Made by a program: the position numbers and the translations under genes. From Anaerolineales bacterium (GTDB taxonomy: Bacteria; Chloroflexota; Anaerolineae; Anaerolineales; UBA11579): a DNA stretch of 64,000 nucleotides. Under the pieces are notes generated by a model, which saw only the letters and a program-made list of their open reading frames with translations, was not told the DNA's origin and searched no databases. The stretch covers positions 1,268,480 through 1,332,479 of the forward strand of contig JAHBVC010000001.1 of the NCBI GenBank assembly GCA_019637755.1. The letters run 5' to 3'. Position 1 is the stretch's first letter. Every line of letters begins with the position of its first letter. Positions 18,620 to 26,399 of this stretch are shown one piece after another.

Positions 18620-19440
18620 GCTGAGGCTCCCTGTGGCCGCGCCTGCCATTCGGCGCCATTGTCTTGCGGCTGGTAGCCTAGCTGCTGGCGCGCATATTCA
18701 ATATCTAACCAGCGCGCGTCGTTATTGCTCACTCCATAAAAAATATCAAAGGCCGGCCCGTCATACTCAAGGCAGCGCGCCACCAATTGCAGCGCATCGC
18801 GGCGTGAGAGCCACAACGCCTTCTGGCGCCTGACCTTGAGCTCGTACATTGCATCGCCACGCGTGCAGGCGCCGGCACGCAGCAGGCCTTCGGCCTCCGC
18901 ATACGGATGGTCATGCTCAGCGGCGTGTAGCGAACCGATGCGCAGTGCATAAAAGCGCGGCCCACCGTGTTCGGCGTAGTAGCGGCCCAGATTCTCGCCC
19001 AGCAGCTTGCTCACGCCGTAGTACGAATCCGGCCGTGGCTCCGCATGCTTGGTGAGCATGATGCCGTGCCCTGCTTCATAGATATGTGGGGCGTTCTCAA
19101 GCTCCACCATGCCCACCGTGTGATTGGTGCTGGCAAAAATCACGCGCTCCACACCGTGGGCACGCGCCGCTTCCAGCAAGGTGTGCATGGCAGCCACGTT
19201 GTGCTCCTGCACCTGCGACCAACTGCTATCCACTGCCGGGCTGGCGGCCAGGTGCACAATGGCGCGGCAACCCTGCAGCGCCTGCGCCAAAATGGCTTCA
19301 TCTTGCACGTAGCCTTGAACGGCGTGGGGCTGGCCGGCTGGTACAGCAGCGTCCATTAGCACTTTATCGCCAGGCAGGTCTGCCAGCGCGGTGCCTACCT
19401 TGCCAAACGCACCAGTAATAAGGGTGTGGCCGTGGCTCAT
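18616..19440 (-). CDS. NAD-dependent epimerase/dehydratase (extended SDR)
   Basis: A 274-residue Rossmann protein. The dinucleotide-binding TLITGAFGKVGTAL lies at 6-19. The adenine-binding acidic region is around VQDEAIL, then VHLAASPAV, and the catalytic YxxxK is in SYYGVSKLLGE. The compact size, TGAFGKVG variant and RIGSL region resemble uronate-dehydrogenase-like SDRs more than UDP-sugar epimerases. It is translationally coupled (4-nt overlaps) to the cytidylyltransferase and the GT2 fusion. Oxidation or epimerisation of the sugar acid activated by CTP is the inferred job. Confidence 0.83.
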   Translation of the reverse strand: MSHGHTLITGAFGKVGTALADLPGDKVLMDAAVPAGQPHAVQGYVQDEAILAQALQGCRAIVHLAASPAVDSSWSQVQEHNVAAMHTLLEAARAHGVERVIFASTNHTVGMVELENAPHIYEAGHGIMLTKHAEPRPDSYYGVSKLLGENLGRYYAEHGGPRFYALRIGSLHAAEHDHPYAEAEGLLRAGACTRGDAMYELKVRRQKALWLSRRDALQLVARCLEYDGPAFDIFYGVSNNDARWLDIEYARQQLGYQPQDNGAEWQARPQGASA

Positions 19441-20135
19441 TCCAAGCCTCGCACTTCAAACAGTTTACGTACCAGCTCCAAATCCTCCGGCTTGTCGACA
19501 TCTACCGAGCGCCACTTGGGCATCTCCACATAGCCAATCGTGCCGCCCAGGCGGCAGCCCGTGTTCATTAGCAAATCACGCCGGAAGGCATATACGGCTT
19601 TGTTCTCGCCCCACTGGTTCCAGTGTTCCTTTTGGCGCGGCCCGCGCGTTTTGGGGTCGTAGTTGGTGGGTGCAGCAGTCTCGCCATCTATGCGCCACAG
19701 ATAGGTGGTGTCCTCAAACAGCGAGAGCACCGAGTCGTAGCCGCCTTCGGCCACCATGCTGACGGCCTTGTCAATCGTCTCTACTTGGCGCAGTGGCGAG
19801 GTGGAGTAGAGCAACACGCCAATATCAATGCGGTGGCCCTGGCGCTCCAGCTCGCCAATCGTCCATTGCAGCAGGCGGTCAACCTCCTGCACGCTGTTGT
19901 CGTGAAAGAACTCCTCAGGGCGGCTGATCACATCGGCGCCATAGTGGGCCGCCACAGTGCGAATTTCTTCGTCTTCACTATTCACGAAGACGCGGTCAAT
20001 CCACTGGCTGGCCTTTGCATGCGCAATTGTGTGTGCCACCAGCGGTTTTCCGGCTAAGTCTGCCAAATTTTTGCGTGGGATACCCTTAGAACCGCCGCGC
20101 GCCGGGATGAAGGCGTACACGTTGGGCTTGCTCAT
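19437..20135 (-). CDS. CMP-sugar-acid synthetase (acylneuraminate cytidylyltransferase family)
   Basis: A 232-residue single-domain cytidylyltransferase. The CTP-binding signature FIPARGGSKGIPRKN is intact at residues 9-23, followed by LAGKPLVAHTIAHA and the substrate-side VNSEDEEI. LLYSTSPLRQVETIDKA and SVDVDKPEDLELV complete the family pattern. Members couple CMP to nonulosonic or other 2-keto-3-deoxy acids. No NeuB-type synthase is visible in the window, so the acid it activates is unknown. It lies between the SDR and the Ldh-type dehydrogenase with ATGA overlaps. Confidence 0.88.
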   Translation of the reverse strand: MSKPNVYAFIPARGGSKGIPRKNLADLAGKPLVAHTIAHAKASQWIDRVFVNSEDEEIRTVAAHYGADVISRPEEFFHDNSVQEVDRLLQWTIGELERQGHRIDIGVLLYSTSPLRQVETIDKAVSMVAEGGYDSVLSLFEDTTYLWRIDGETAAPTNYDPKTRGPRQKEHWNQWGENKAVYAFRRDLLMNTGCRLGGTIGYVEMPKWRSVDVDKPEDLELVRKLFEVRGLE

Positions 20136-21193
20136 TGCAAAGCTCCAATCCCGAGGCGCAGGCCGAGCGCATTGAGCGCATCTACGTCACTTACGAACAA
20201 GGGGATACCGTTAGCAGCATAGTCTTGCTGGGTGCGCTTCTCAGGGTCACCGGCCACTTGCATGGGCACGCTAGGGTCCAGGGCAGGTTCATTGCGCAGA
20301 TCATCCGCCAGCTTTTGCATCCGCGTTTTGAAGGTGGCCACATCCTCAAAGGCGTCGATGCGAATAGCGCCAAAGAAATGGCCTAGGTAGCGCTTCTTTG
20401 ATAGAGGGTCGCCAAACATGTTGCTCACTTCGCCGCCAACCGGCATGCCCGTGAGCAGACCACAGAGAATATCCACCATCAGCGAGAGGCCAAAGCCCTT
20501 ATAGTCGCCGATGGGCAGGAGCTGCTCCGCTGCATTGGGATCTTGCGTCATGTGCCCATCTTTGTCCGCAGCCACATTCGGCGGCAGCTGCAAGCCTTGC
20601 TGGCGATACTGTTTCACCTTGTTGAAGCTAAACGGCGTAGGCGCGCTGTCAAAACAAAAGGGCTCTTCGTTGGCCATCGGCGCGGCGAAGCACAGCGGGT
20701 TGGTACCCAAGAAGGCGCGGCGCCCATTAGGCGTGCGCATGCGCGCCGTGGCGTGCGTGTAGGCCATGCCCAGCATATCGTGGGCGCACGCCTCCAACGC
20801 ATAGATAGCCATAGCCCCACAATGGCTGGAGTTGTATACGGAAACGAAGCCCACCCCAGCTTCCTGCGCCAACTGGATGGCATGGTGCATGGCTTGCATG
20901 CCGGCGGCATGGCCCAGGCTGTGGTCAGCGTCCAGGCGGCCGGTAGAGGCGGCGGTTTGCTCAAACACAAAATTGGGCGTGGGGTTCAGGCGCCCGCCTT
21001 CGAGCGCGGCCACGTAATGCGGCAGCAAGCGCATGCCGTGGCTGTCTACGCCGCGCAAGCTGGTGAGCCACAAGGCACGCGCGGTTTCCTCGGCCACCTT
21101 GGCATCCACCCCTACGGCGAGGAAGGCTTCTTGGGCAAACTGGCGCAGCGCGCCGGCGGGCACACGGATCTGGGTCGGTTCGGCGCTACTCAT
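20132..21193 (-). CDS. Ldh-family (malate/L-lactate/sulfolactate-type) NAD(P)-dependent dehydrogenase
   Basis: 353 residues of the non-Rossmann Ldh fold. Typical blocks are WLTSLRGVDSHGMRLLPHYV (about 46-65), the SSHCGAMAIYAL active-site region and GTNPLCFAAP, then IGDYKGFGLSLMVDILCGLLTG near the C-terminus. Relatives oxidise 2-hydroxy acids or reduce 2-oxo acids with NAD(P). It is placed directly before a CMP-acid synthetase in the glycan operon. It probably makes or consumes a 2-oxo or 2-hydroxy acid precursor, not a central metabolite. Coupled by ATGA to the regulator gene upstream. Confidence 0.85.
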   Translation of the reverse strand: MSSAEPTQIRVPAGALRQFAQEAFLAVGVDAKVAEETARALWLTSLRGVDSHGMRLLPHYVAALEGGRLNPTPNFVFEQTAASTGRLDADHSLGHAAGMQAMHHAIQLAQEAGVGFVSVYNSSHCGAMAIYALEACAHDMLGMAYTHATARMRTPNGRRAFLGTNPLCFAAPMANEEPFCFDSAPTPFSFNKVKQYRQQGLQLPPNVAADKDGHMTQDPNAAEQLLPIGDYKGFGLSLMVDILCGLLTGMPVGGEVSNMFGDPLSKKRYLGHFFGAIRIDAFEDVATFKTRMQKLADDLRNEPALDPSVPMQVAGDPEKRTQQDYAANGIPLFVSDVDALNALGLRLGIGALQ

Positions 21194-21678
21194 GCTATTT
21201 TTCGGCTTCCATTTCCAGCAGGGCGCATGCGTTCCAGCGAATAGGCGCCGTTGCGCATGCGCAGAATGTATTTCTCAGGCTGCTCATCCAGCGCGGGGTG
21301 GCCGGTCTCGAGGCAACTCAAGCGGAAGATATCCAACTCTGGGTCGCTACCATCCAGGTAGACGTGCTCAATTCCGTTGGCCTGCATCTCAGCGATCAGC
21401 TGCTTGGCCTGCTGGCGCAGCCCGTGATAGACCTTGAGCGAATCTTTGACGTATTGAGTGGCATTGCGTTGGAAGGCGCGCATACCTTCCCCGGTGAGGT
21501 TGTAGCGCAGCCGGGTACGGTCCATGCGTGTGGCCTTGATGTAGCCGCGGCTGATCAGCCGTTTGATGTACCAGTTAACACTGCCGATCGCCATGCCCAG
21601 GCTGTTGGCCAGCCCGGCTTGGGTAATCGTTTCGTCTTCGGCAATCGCTTCAAGTAGGCGGTATTCGCGCTGTTTCAT
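21190..21678 (-). CDS. MarR-like winged-helix regulator, first gene of the glycan operon
   Basis: 162 residues. Residues 1-75 are a winged helix (REYRLLEAIAEDETITQAGLANSLG, then recognition helix IGSVNWYIKRL and wing SRGYIKATRMDRTRLRYNLT). This matches regulators found at the head of exopolysaccharide operons. The C-terminal 85 residues are an extra domain (IEHVYLDGSDPELDIFRLS) that may sense a nucleotide sugar; this is inference. It is preceded by a sigma70-like promoter and followed without gaps by the Ldh, cytidylyltransferase and SDR genes. It probably controls the whole 21-kb operon, perhaps including its own promoter. Confidence 0.8.
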   Translation of the reverse strand: MKQREYRLLEAIAEDETITQAGLANSLGMAIGSVNWYIKRLISRGYIKATRMDRTRLRYNLTGEGMRAFQRNATQYVKDSLKVYHGLRQQAKQLIAEMQANGIEHVYLDGSDPELDIFRLSCLETGHPALDEQPEKYILRMRNGAYSLERMRPAGNGSRKIA

Positions 21679-21700
21679 GGCACCAGCTTTCAGGAAATGA

Positions 21701-21730
21701 ATTCTGACACGCGCGCGGCAAAAGTGTCAA
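21701..21730 (-). promoter_or_regulatory. Promoter of the glycan operon
   Basis: On the minus strand TTGACA (21725-21730) is followed after 18 bp by CAGAAT (21701-21706), a good housekeeping -35 and an acceptable -10. The expected start lies about 15 nt before the regulator ATG. The segment just downstream, TCAG-N10-CTGA (about 21689-21706), is a weak dyad that could be an operator for the regulator. Confidence 0.55.
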
Positions 21731-21746
21731 TAGACGCTTAGGCTGT

Positions 21747-22841
21747 TCAGCTCAATTTTTCGAACAAAATGGCTTCGATACGCTCGGCGGTGCGCCCATC
21801 CCACAGGTCAGGCTGTTGCGGCGGCGTCTTTTGGCCGCTCAGGGCGCGGTAGCCAGCCAGGATGCCCTCAGGGCTGTTCCCTACCAGGCGGTTACCGCCC
21901 ATCTGCAAGGTGATCGGGCGCTCGGTGTTCTCACGCGCCGTGAGACACGGCACACCCAGCACGGTGCTCTCTTCTTGGATGCCGCCCGAATCGGTGAGGA
22001 TGAATTGCGCTTGCGTCATCAGGCTCACAAACTCCAAATAGCCCACCGGCCCCAGCAGGCGAACACCGCTGGCCTGCAGCGCATCCAGCAAGCCCCACTC
22101 CGCCATGCGGGCGCGCGTGCGCGGGTGCACGGGGAAGATGAGCTGTACGCTGCGCTGGATCTCCACCAGCGCCTGCACGATGCCACTGAGCGCGGCTTGC
22201 TCGTCTACGTTGGAGGGGCGGTGCAGCGTCACCACGCCATACTGGCCGGGGGCTAGGGCATGCGCTTCCCAAGCCGCCAACTGCTCGGCGGCGGGCTTGA
22301 AGCGCAGCAAGCTATCCACCATGATGTTGCCTACGCGGTAAATGCGCTCAGCAGGGATACCCGCGGCAGCCAAATTCTCGTCCGCATCCGGCGAAGGGGT
22401 GAACAAATAATCCGCCAGCACATCCGCCACAATGCGATTGTGCTCCTCCGGCATCTCGCGGTCAAAGCTGCGCAGACCCGCTTCCACATGCGCCAAGGGA
22501 ATAGCGAGCTTGTTGGCTGCGATGGAAGCGGCCAAGGTGGAGTTCACATCGCCAAACACCACGACCATATCGGGGCGGTTGGCAGTGAATTCAGCATCTA
22601 AGGCCAGAATGGTGCGCGCTACTTGCTCATTGACGCTGCCACCGTGAATATCCAGATACAAGTCAGGCTCGGCCATCTGCAGCTGCGTGAAGAACACATC
22701 TGACATGTTGGCGTCAAAGTGTTGGCCGGTATGGATCAAGCGCGCCGTCAAACGCCCTTTGGCCTGCACGACTGCCATCAGCGGCGCGGCCTTCATAAAG
22801 TTGGGGCGTGCCCCCACCACCAAGGCCAATTGCTTGTTCAT
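21747..22841 (-). CDS. wecB: UDP-N-acetylglucosamine 2-epimerase (non-hydrolysing)
   Basis: 364 residues from the ATG 22839-22841 (MNKQLALVVGARPNFMKAAP), which overlaps the upstream oxidase stop (ATGA). The GT-B-like epimerase fold is clear: LIHTGQHFD, the catalytic aspartate in VFGDVNSTLA, the HVEAGLRSFDREMPEEHNR block with two catalytic glutamates, and the UDP-binding DSGGIQEE. It interconverts UDP-GlcNAc and UDP-ManNAc, supplying ManNAc units or nonulosonic acid precursors. It ends 68 nt before the glycan operon's regulator and is transcribed the same way. It probably serves that operon although the operon has its own promoter. Confidence 0.93.
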   Translation of the reverse strand: MNKQLALVVGARPNFMKAAPLMAVVQAKGRLTARLIHTGQHFDANMSDVFFTQLQMAEPDLYLDIHGGSVNEQVARTILALDAEFTANRPDMVVVFGDVNSTLAASIAANKLAIPLAHVEAGLRSFDREMPEEHNRIVADVLADYLFTPSPDADENLAAAGIPAERIYRVGNIMVDSLLRFKPAAEQLAAWEAHALAPGQYGVVTLHRPSNVDEQAALSGIVQALVEIQRSVQLIFPVHPRTRARMAEWGLLDALQASGVRLLGPVGYLEFVSLMTQAQFILTDSGGIQEESTVLGVPCLTARENTERPITLQMGGNRLVGNSPEGILAGYRALSGQKTPPQQPDLWDGRTAERIEAILFEKLS

Positions 22842-24046
22842 GCGCGCATCAACTCCGCCGCCTGGGCAGCCACATGCTGGCCGATGGCCAAGCTGGCCGT
22901 AGCCCCAGGCGAGGGCGCATTGAGTACATGCAGCCAACCATCACCGTAGGCAAAGCGGAAGTCTTCCACCAGCTTGCCATCCTTATCCACGGCCTGGGCG
23001 CGCACCCCCGCCCGCGCCGGCAGCAGATCGCCCGCCTGGATGGCGGGCATCATCTTCTGCACATCACGCGCAAACACGCGCACGCTGCCCGAGCGCACCA
23101 GCTCACCCAGGCCGGCACGCAGGTTGGGCAGCACCAGCCGCCAGAAGCCGCTGTAACTCAGCGACTCTAGCGTCTCGCCCAGATCAAAATCACGGCTGAA
23201 ATAGCCTTCGCGCCGCAAACTAAAGACTGCATTGGGGCCTACCAGCACTTCGCCATCGGTCATACGCGTCAAGTGCACGCCAAGGAAGGGAAAGCGCGGG
23301 TCCGCCAAGGGGTAGACCATGCCGCGCACCAGATGCTGTGCCTCAGGGCGCAGGCGGAAGTATTCGCCACGGAACGGCACGATACGCAAGCCGGGGTCAA
23401 CGCCGGTTTGGCGCGCCAGCCGGTCACTATACAAACCGCCGCAGTTTACAGCAATACGCGTTTGCACCTCACCATTGCTGGTTTTTAGGTGCAATACGCC
23501 ATTTTTGCGCTCGAAGCGCTGTAATTTGGCGCCCAAGCGCACATCTGCGCCCGCCTTGGCCAGTTCTGCCGCCAACGTGCGCGCCACCTGCTTGTAATCT
23601 ACAATGCCTGCTTGCGGCACCCAGATGGCTTGCAGGGCGGTGACATGCGGCTCAATCTCAGCAATGCGCTCCGGCCCCACAATCTCCAACGCCAGGCCGT
23701 TCTCGGTGCCGCGCGCATACAGGGGCTGCAAGCGCGGCAGTTCCTCCTCGCTAGTGGCGACGATGAGCTTGCCGGTCATCTGATACGTGATCTTGTGCTC
23801 ATCACAGAAGGCCAGCATCGCGGTGCGCCCGGCGGCGGTGAGCTGTGCCTTAAGGCTGCCCTGCTTGTAGTAGATGCCGGAGTGCAGCACGCCGCTATTG
23901 CGGCCCGATTGGTGCGCGGCTACCTCAGGCTCCTTCTCCAACACAGCCAATGAGCTGCCGGGGTATTTTTGCAGCAGGGCACGCGCCGTAGCCAGGCCGA
24001 TCAGGCCGCCGCCAATGACTGCAAAGTCATACACTTTGGTTTGCAT
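22838..24046 (-). CDS. lhgO: FAD-dependent L-2-hydroxyglutarate oxidase-like protein
   Basis: 402 residues from the ATG 24044-24046 (MQTKVYDFAVIGGGLIGLATA). The FAD-binding GGGLIGLATARAL is at 11-23, then LEKEPEVAAHQSGRNSGVLHSGIYY, which is diagnostic of the LhgO/YgaF family. Other family blocks are VNCGGLYSDRLA, RGEYFRL and AGVRAQAV. These enzymes oxidise L-2-hydroxyglutarate to 2-oxoglutarate, passing electrons to the quinone pool. ATG codons at 24058 and a TTG at 24073 are alternatives. The chosen start lies 10 nt after a TATCAT hexamer (24057-24062), consistent with a leaderless mRNA. Pairing with an epimerase gene is unusual. Confidence 0.88.
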   Translation of the reverse strand: MQTKVYDFAVIGGGLIGLATARALLQKYPGSSLAVLEKEPEVAAHQSGRNSGVLHSGIYYKQGSLKAQLTAAGRTAMLAFCDEHKITYQMTGKLIVATSEEELPRLQPLYARGTENGLALEIVGPERIAEIEPHVTALQAIWVPQAGIVDYKQVARTLAAELAKAGADVRLGAKLQRFERKNGVLHLKTSNGEVQTRIAVNCGGLYSDRLARQTGVDPGLRIVPFRGEYFRLRPEAQHLVRGMVYPLADPRFPFLGVHLTRMTDGEVLVGPNAVFSLRREGYFSRDFDLGETLESLSYSGFWRLVLPNLRAGLGELVRSGSVRVFARDVQKMMPAIQAGDLLPARAGVRAQAVDKDGKLVEDFRFAYGDGWLHVLNAPSPGATASLAIGQHVAAQAAELMRA

Positions 24047-24075
24047 ACTAGGCAGCATGATAACCCAGCCCAAAC

Positions 24076-24104
24076 TTGACGCAGGTGTGCCGACACACTA
24101 AAAT
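24076..24104 (+). promoter_or_regulatory. Promoter of the B12-uptake operon
   Basis: TTGACG (24076-24081), a 17-bp spacer and TAAAAT (24099-24104) make a strong housekeeping promoter. Transcription would start near 24111, about 15 nt before the first stem of the cobalamin aptamer. It faces away from the lhgO-like gene. Confidence 0.7.
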
Positions 24105-24125
24105 CGCGGGGTTCATTAACATGCA

Positions 24126-24239
24126 ACTGGGTGGTTGTTTGTCGTACGACAAACACAACTGCGAAGCCGGTGAGACTCCGGCGCTGTCGCGCAACTGTGA
24201 TCCGTCAGCTTAGACGGTAAGCCAGGTCGCCGGCCCAGC
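24126..24239 (+). promoter_or_regulatory. Cobalamin (B12) riboswitch aptamer
   Basis: The conserved core is readable: GAAGCCGGTGAGACTCCGG (24163-24181), then GCTGTCGCGCAACTGTGA (24183-24200) and the B12-box-like AGCCAGGTCGCC (24220-24231). Closing stem P1 is CTGGG at 24127-24131 with CCCAG at 24234-24238. An internal arm is formed by the perfect 18-bp palindrome at 24137-24154. It precedes btuF, so binding of a cobalamin should repress B12 uptake genes. The terminator at 24310 indicates transcriptional control. Confidence 0.92.
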
Positions 24240-24309
24240 TTGCGCAAGCACAATCCTCGACGATGGGAGGTGCCGTACCGCTCAAGCCCACTTGCTTGAC
24301 AGTTGCCCC

Positions 24310-24338
24310 TTCCCTGCCGCGTGCAGGGAATTTTGTTT
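24310..24338 (+). terminator. Intrinsic terminator of the riboswitch expression platform
   Basis: TTCCCTGC (24310-24317), loop CGCGT, GCAGGGAA (24323-24330), then TTTTGTTT. It lies between the aptamer and the btuF ribosome-binding site and would stop transcription when cobalamin is bound. A competing hairpin TCAAGC/GCTTGA (about 24282-24299) just upstream may be part of the switch. Confidence 0.85.
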
Positions 24339-24362
24339 AATCTGATCACTAAGGAGTTTAAC

Positions 24363-25328
24363 GTGAAGAAACGTATCCTCAGCAGCTTGCTGCTTGTAGC
24401 CCTGCTTGCCGCCTGCGCGCCGGCTGCTGCCGCAGTCACCGAGGCGCCCGCCGCGGTAGTCGCCGCTACCGAAGCGCCTGCCGTAATCGACACCAGCATT
24501 AACCTGGTGGATGACCTCGGCCGCGAAGTGAGCCTGGCGGCCCCGGCGGCACGCATCGTCTCGCTGGCGCCCTCCAACACCGAATTGCTGTTCGCAGTGG
24601 GCGCCGGTGAGCAGGTGGTGGGCCGTGACCCGTATTCCAACTTCCCTGAAGAAGCCAGCAGCATCGCTGACATTGGCGACACCTACGCCAGCCTGAACAC
24701 GGAATTCATCCTCAGCCTGGAGCCCGACCTGGTGCTGGCGGCGGGCATTACGCCGCCCGAACAGGTAGAGCAGCTTGAGCAGGTCGGCATCACCGTCTAC
24801 TGGCTCGGTAACCCGACGGACCTGGAAGGCTTGTACCGTAACCTGGAAACTGTCGGCCTGCTCACCGGCCACGAGACTGAGGCGCTTGCCGCGGTGGACG
24901 CACTGAGTGCGCGTGCCGAAGCCGTGCTCAGCAAAGTAGCCACCGTCACCGAGAAACCCACGGTCTTCTATGAAGTCGATGGCCAAACCGATCCCAACGC
25001 GCCGTTCACGGCGGGCGCCGGTAGCTTCATTGACTTGATCATCAACCTGGCGGGCGGTAGCAACGTCGCCGGCGAGGTGGAAGGCTACTTCCCCTTCAGC
25101 ATCGAGGATCTATTGGTCGCTGACCCGGATGTAATCCTGCTGGGCGATTTTGCCTGGGGCGCCACCGTCGAATCCGTGGCGGCGCGTGCCGGTTGGGGCA
25201 GCCTGTCTGCCGTCACCAACGGGCAGGTCTATCCCTTCAATGATGACCACATGACCCGCCCCGGCCCGCGTTTGATCAACGCCCTGGAAGAGCTGGCCGT
25301 TCTGCTGCACCCCGATCTGTTTGAGTAA
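24363..25328 (+). CDS. btuF: Cobalamin ABC transporter substrate-binding lipoprotein
   Basis: 321 residues from the GTG at 24363, six bases after AAGGAG (24351-24356). An upstream frame start at 24303 would lie within the terminator and is rejected. A lipoprotein signal ends in LLAAC (Cys18), followed by an alanine- and threonine-rich linker. The class III binding-protein fold is shown by ARIVSLAPSNTELLFAVGAGEQVVGRDPYS and LEPDLVLAAG, then ADPDVILLGDFAWG. The B12 riboswitch upstream and btuCD-type genes downstream support cobalamin over haem or siderophore as ligand. Confidence 0.93.
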   Translation: MKKRILSSLLLVALLAACAPAAAAVTEAPAAVVAATEAPAVIDTSINLVDDLGREVSLAAPAARIVSLAPSNTELLFAVGAGEQVVGRDPYSNFPEEASSIADIGDTYASLNTEFILSLEPDLVLAAGITPPEQVEQLEQVGITVYWLGNPTDLEGLYRNLETVGLLTGHETEALAAVDALSARAEAVLSKVATVTEKPTVFYEVDGQTDPNAPFTAGAGSFIDLIINLAGGSNVAGEVEGYFPFSIEDLLVADPDVILLGDFAWGATVESVAARAGWGSLSAVTNGQVYPFNDDHMTRPGPRLINALEELAVLLHPDLFE

Positions 25329-25337
25329 CTACTGAAC

Positions 25338-25373
25338 GCCTGGATGGCAGGGCTCCCCACCTGCCATCCAGGC
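25338..25373 (+). repeat. Perfect 14-bp hairpin between btuF and btuC
   Basis: Arms 25338-25351 and 25360-25373 are exact reverse complements, with an 8-nt loop. No T-run follows, so it is not a standard terminator. Its position after the btuF stop suggests protection of the btuF message 3' end, giving more binding protein than permease. That role is inference. Confidence 0.75.
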
Positions 25374-25381
25374 AACTTACG

Positions 25382-26395
25382 ATGAAAGCTTTTATCCGCC
25401 GCCACCCCTTCCTGATCACCAGCTTGCTGCTAGCTAGCGCGTTCATCCTCAGCGTAGCGCTTGGCTCGGTACTCATCCCGCCGCTGCACATCCTCAACTC
25501 CTTGCTGGGCTTTGAAAGCCTGCAAAGCACCTTTGCTACCATCCTGTACGAGATCCGTTTGCCGCATGCCGTGCTGGTACTGCTGACCGGCGCGGCGTTA
25601 GCCGCCAGTGGCACCGCCTACCAGGGCCTGTTCCGCAACCCGCTGGCCGATCCGTACTTGATCGGCGTGGCCTCCGGCGCCGGGCTGGGCGCCATTACCA
25701 TGATGGCGCACGATTGGCCCAAGGATTGGCTGGGCTTCTACAGCGTGCCCGCGGCGGCCTTTGCCGGCGCGCTGCTAACGGTAGCCGTCGTCTATTGGGT
25801 GGCCCGCCTGGGCAAGACCCTGCCAGTCACTACGTTGATCCTGGCTGGTGTGGCGGTAAGCACTTTTGCCACTTCATTGAGCTCATTCCTGATGTTGCAA
25901 TCCGAAAGCGAGCTGCGCCGGGCGATCGCCTGGCTGCTCGGTGGGGCAACCTTGAGCGGTTGGCAACCCGTGCTGGCGATGCTGCCCTATGTGGTGGTGG
26001 GCGTGGTGGTGCTACTGCTCTCCGGGCACCAACTCAACGTGTTGCAAACCGGCGAAGAGCAGGCCGAGCAGCTCGGCTTGCCCGTGGAACGCTTGAAGCT
26101 ACTCCTGATCGTGGCCGCCTCGCTGGCGGCTGCCGCGGCGGTGGCCTTTTCGGGGATGATCGGCTTCATCGGCCTGGTGATCCCGCATACTCTGCGCCTG
26201 ATCTGGGGCGGTGACCATCGCCGCCTGTTGCCGCTCTCCTTATTGGGCGGCGGCGCAGCGCTGCTGCTTTCCGATGCCGTGGCGCGCACCGTGCTTTCTC
26301 CGCAAGTGGTGCCCGTGGGCATCGTCACCGCGTTGGTAGGGGTGCCCTTCTTTTTATGGCTGCTGCGCCGCGCCAAGGCGCAGTTGTATTGGTGA
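25382..26395 (+). CDS. btuC: Cobalamin ABC transporter permease (FecCD family)
   Basis: 337 residues with about ten membrane segments. Family blocks are IRLPHAVLVLLTGAALAASGTAYQ, FRNPLADPYLIGVASGAGLGA and GFIGLVIPHTLRLIWGGDHR, the last being the cytoplasmic loop that contacts the ATPase. Like BtuC it would form a homodimeric channel for vitamin B12. It starts 53 nt after btuF, separated by a hairpin, and ends 4 nt before btuD. Ligand identity rests on the riboswitch, because FecCD permeases for iron chelates look the same. Confidence 0.92.
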   Translation: MKAFIRRHPFLITSLLLASAFILSVALGSVLIPPLHILNSLLGFESLQSTFATILYEIRLPHAVLVLLTGAALAASGTAYQGLFRNPLADPYLIGVASGAGLGAITMMAHDWPKDWLGFYSVPAAAFAGALLTVAVVYWVARLGKTLPVTTLILAGVAVSTFATSLSSFLMLQSESELRRAIAWLLGGATLSGWQPVLAMLPYVVVGVVVLLLSGHQLNVLQTGEEQAEQLGLPVERLKLLLIVAASLAAAAAVAFSGMIGFIGLVIPHTLRLIWGGDHRRLLPLSLLGGGAALLLSDAVARTVLSPQVVPVGIVTALVGVPFFLWLLRRAKAQLYW

Positions 26396-26399
26396 TGCC

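Noticed and set aside
16035-24046. Standard sialic-acid or legionaminic-acid biosynthesis cluster
   Set aside because: No NeuB/LegI synthase and no NeuC-type hydrolysing epimerase are visible, so the standard pathway name is not justified.
24303-24362. Longer btuF start at 24303
   Set aside because: It would translate through the riboswitch terminator and bury the lipoprotein signal; the GTG at 24363 has a proper AAGGAG.
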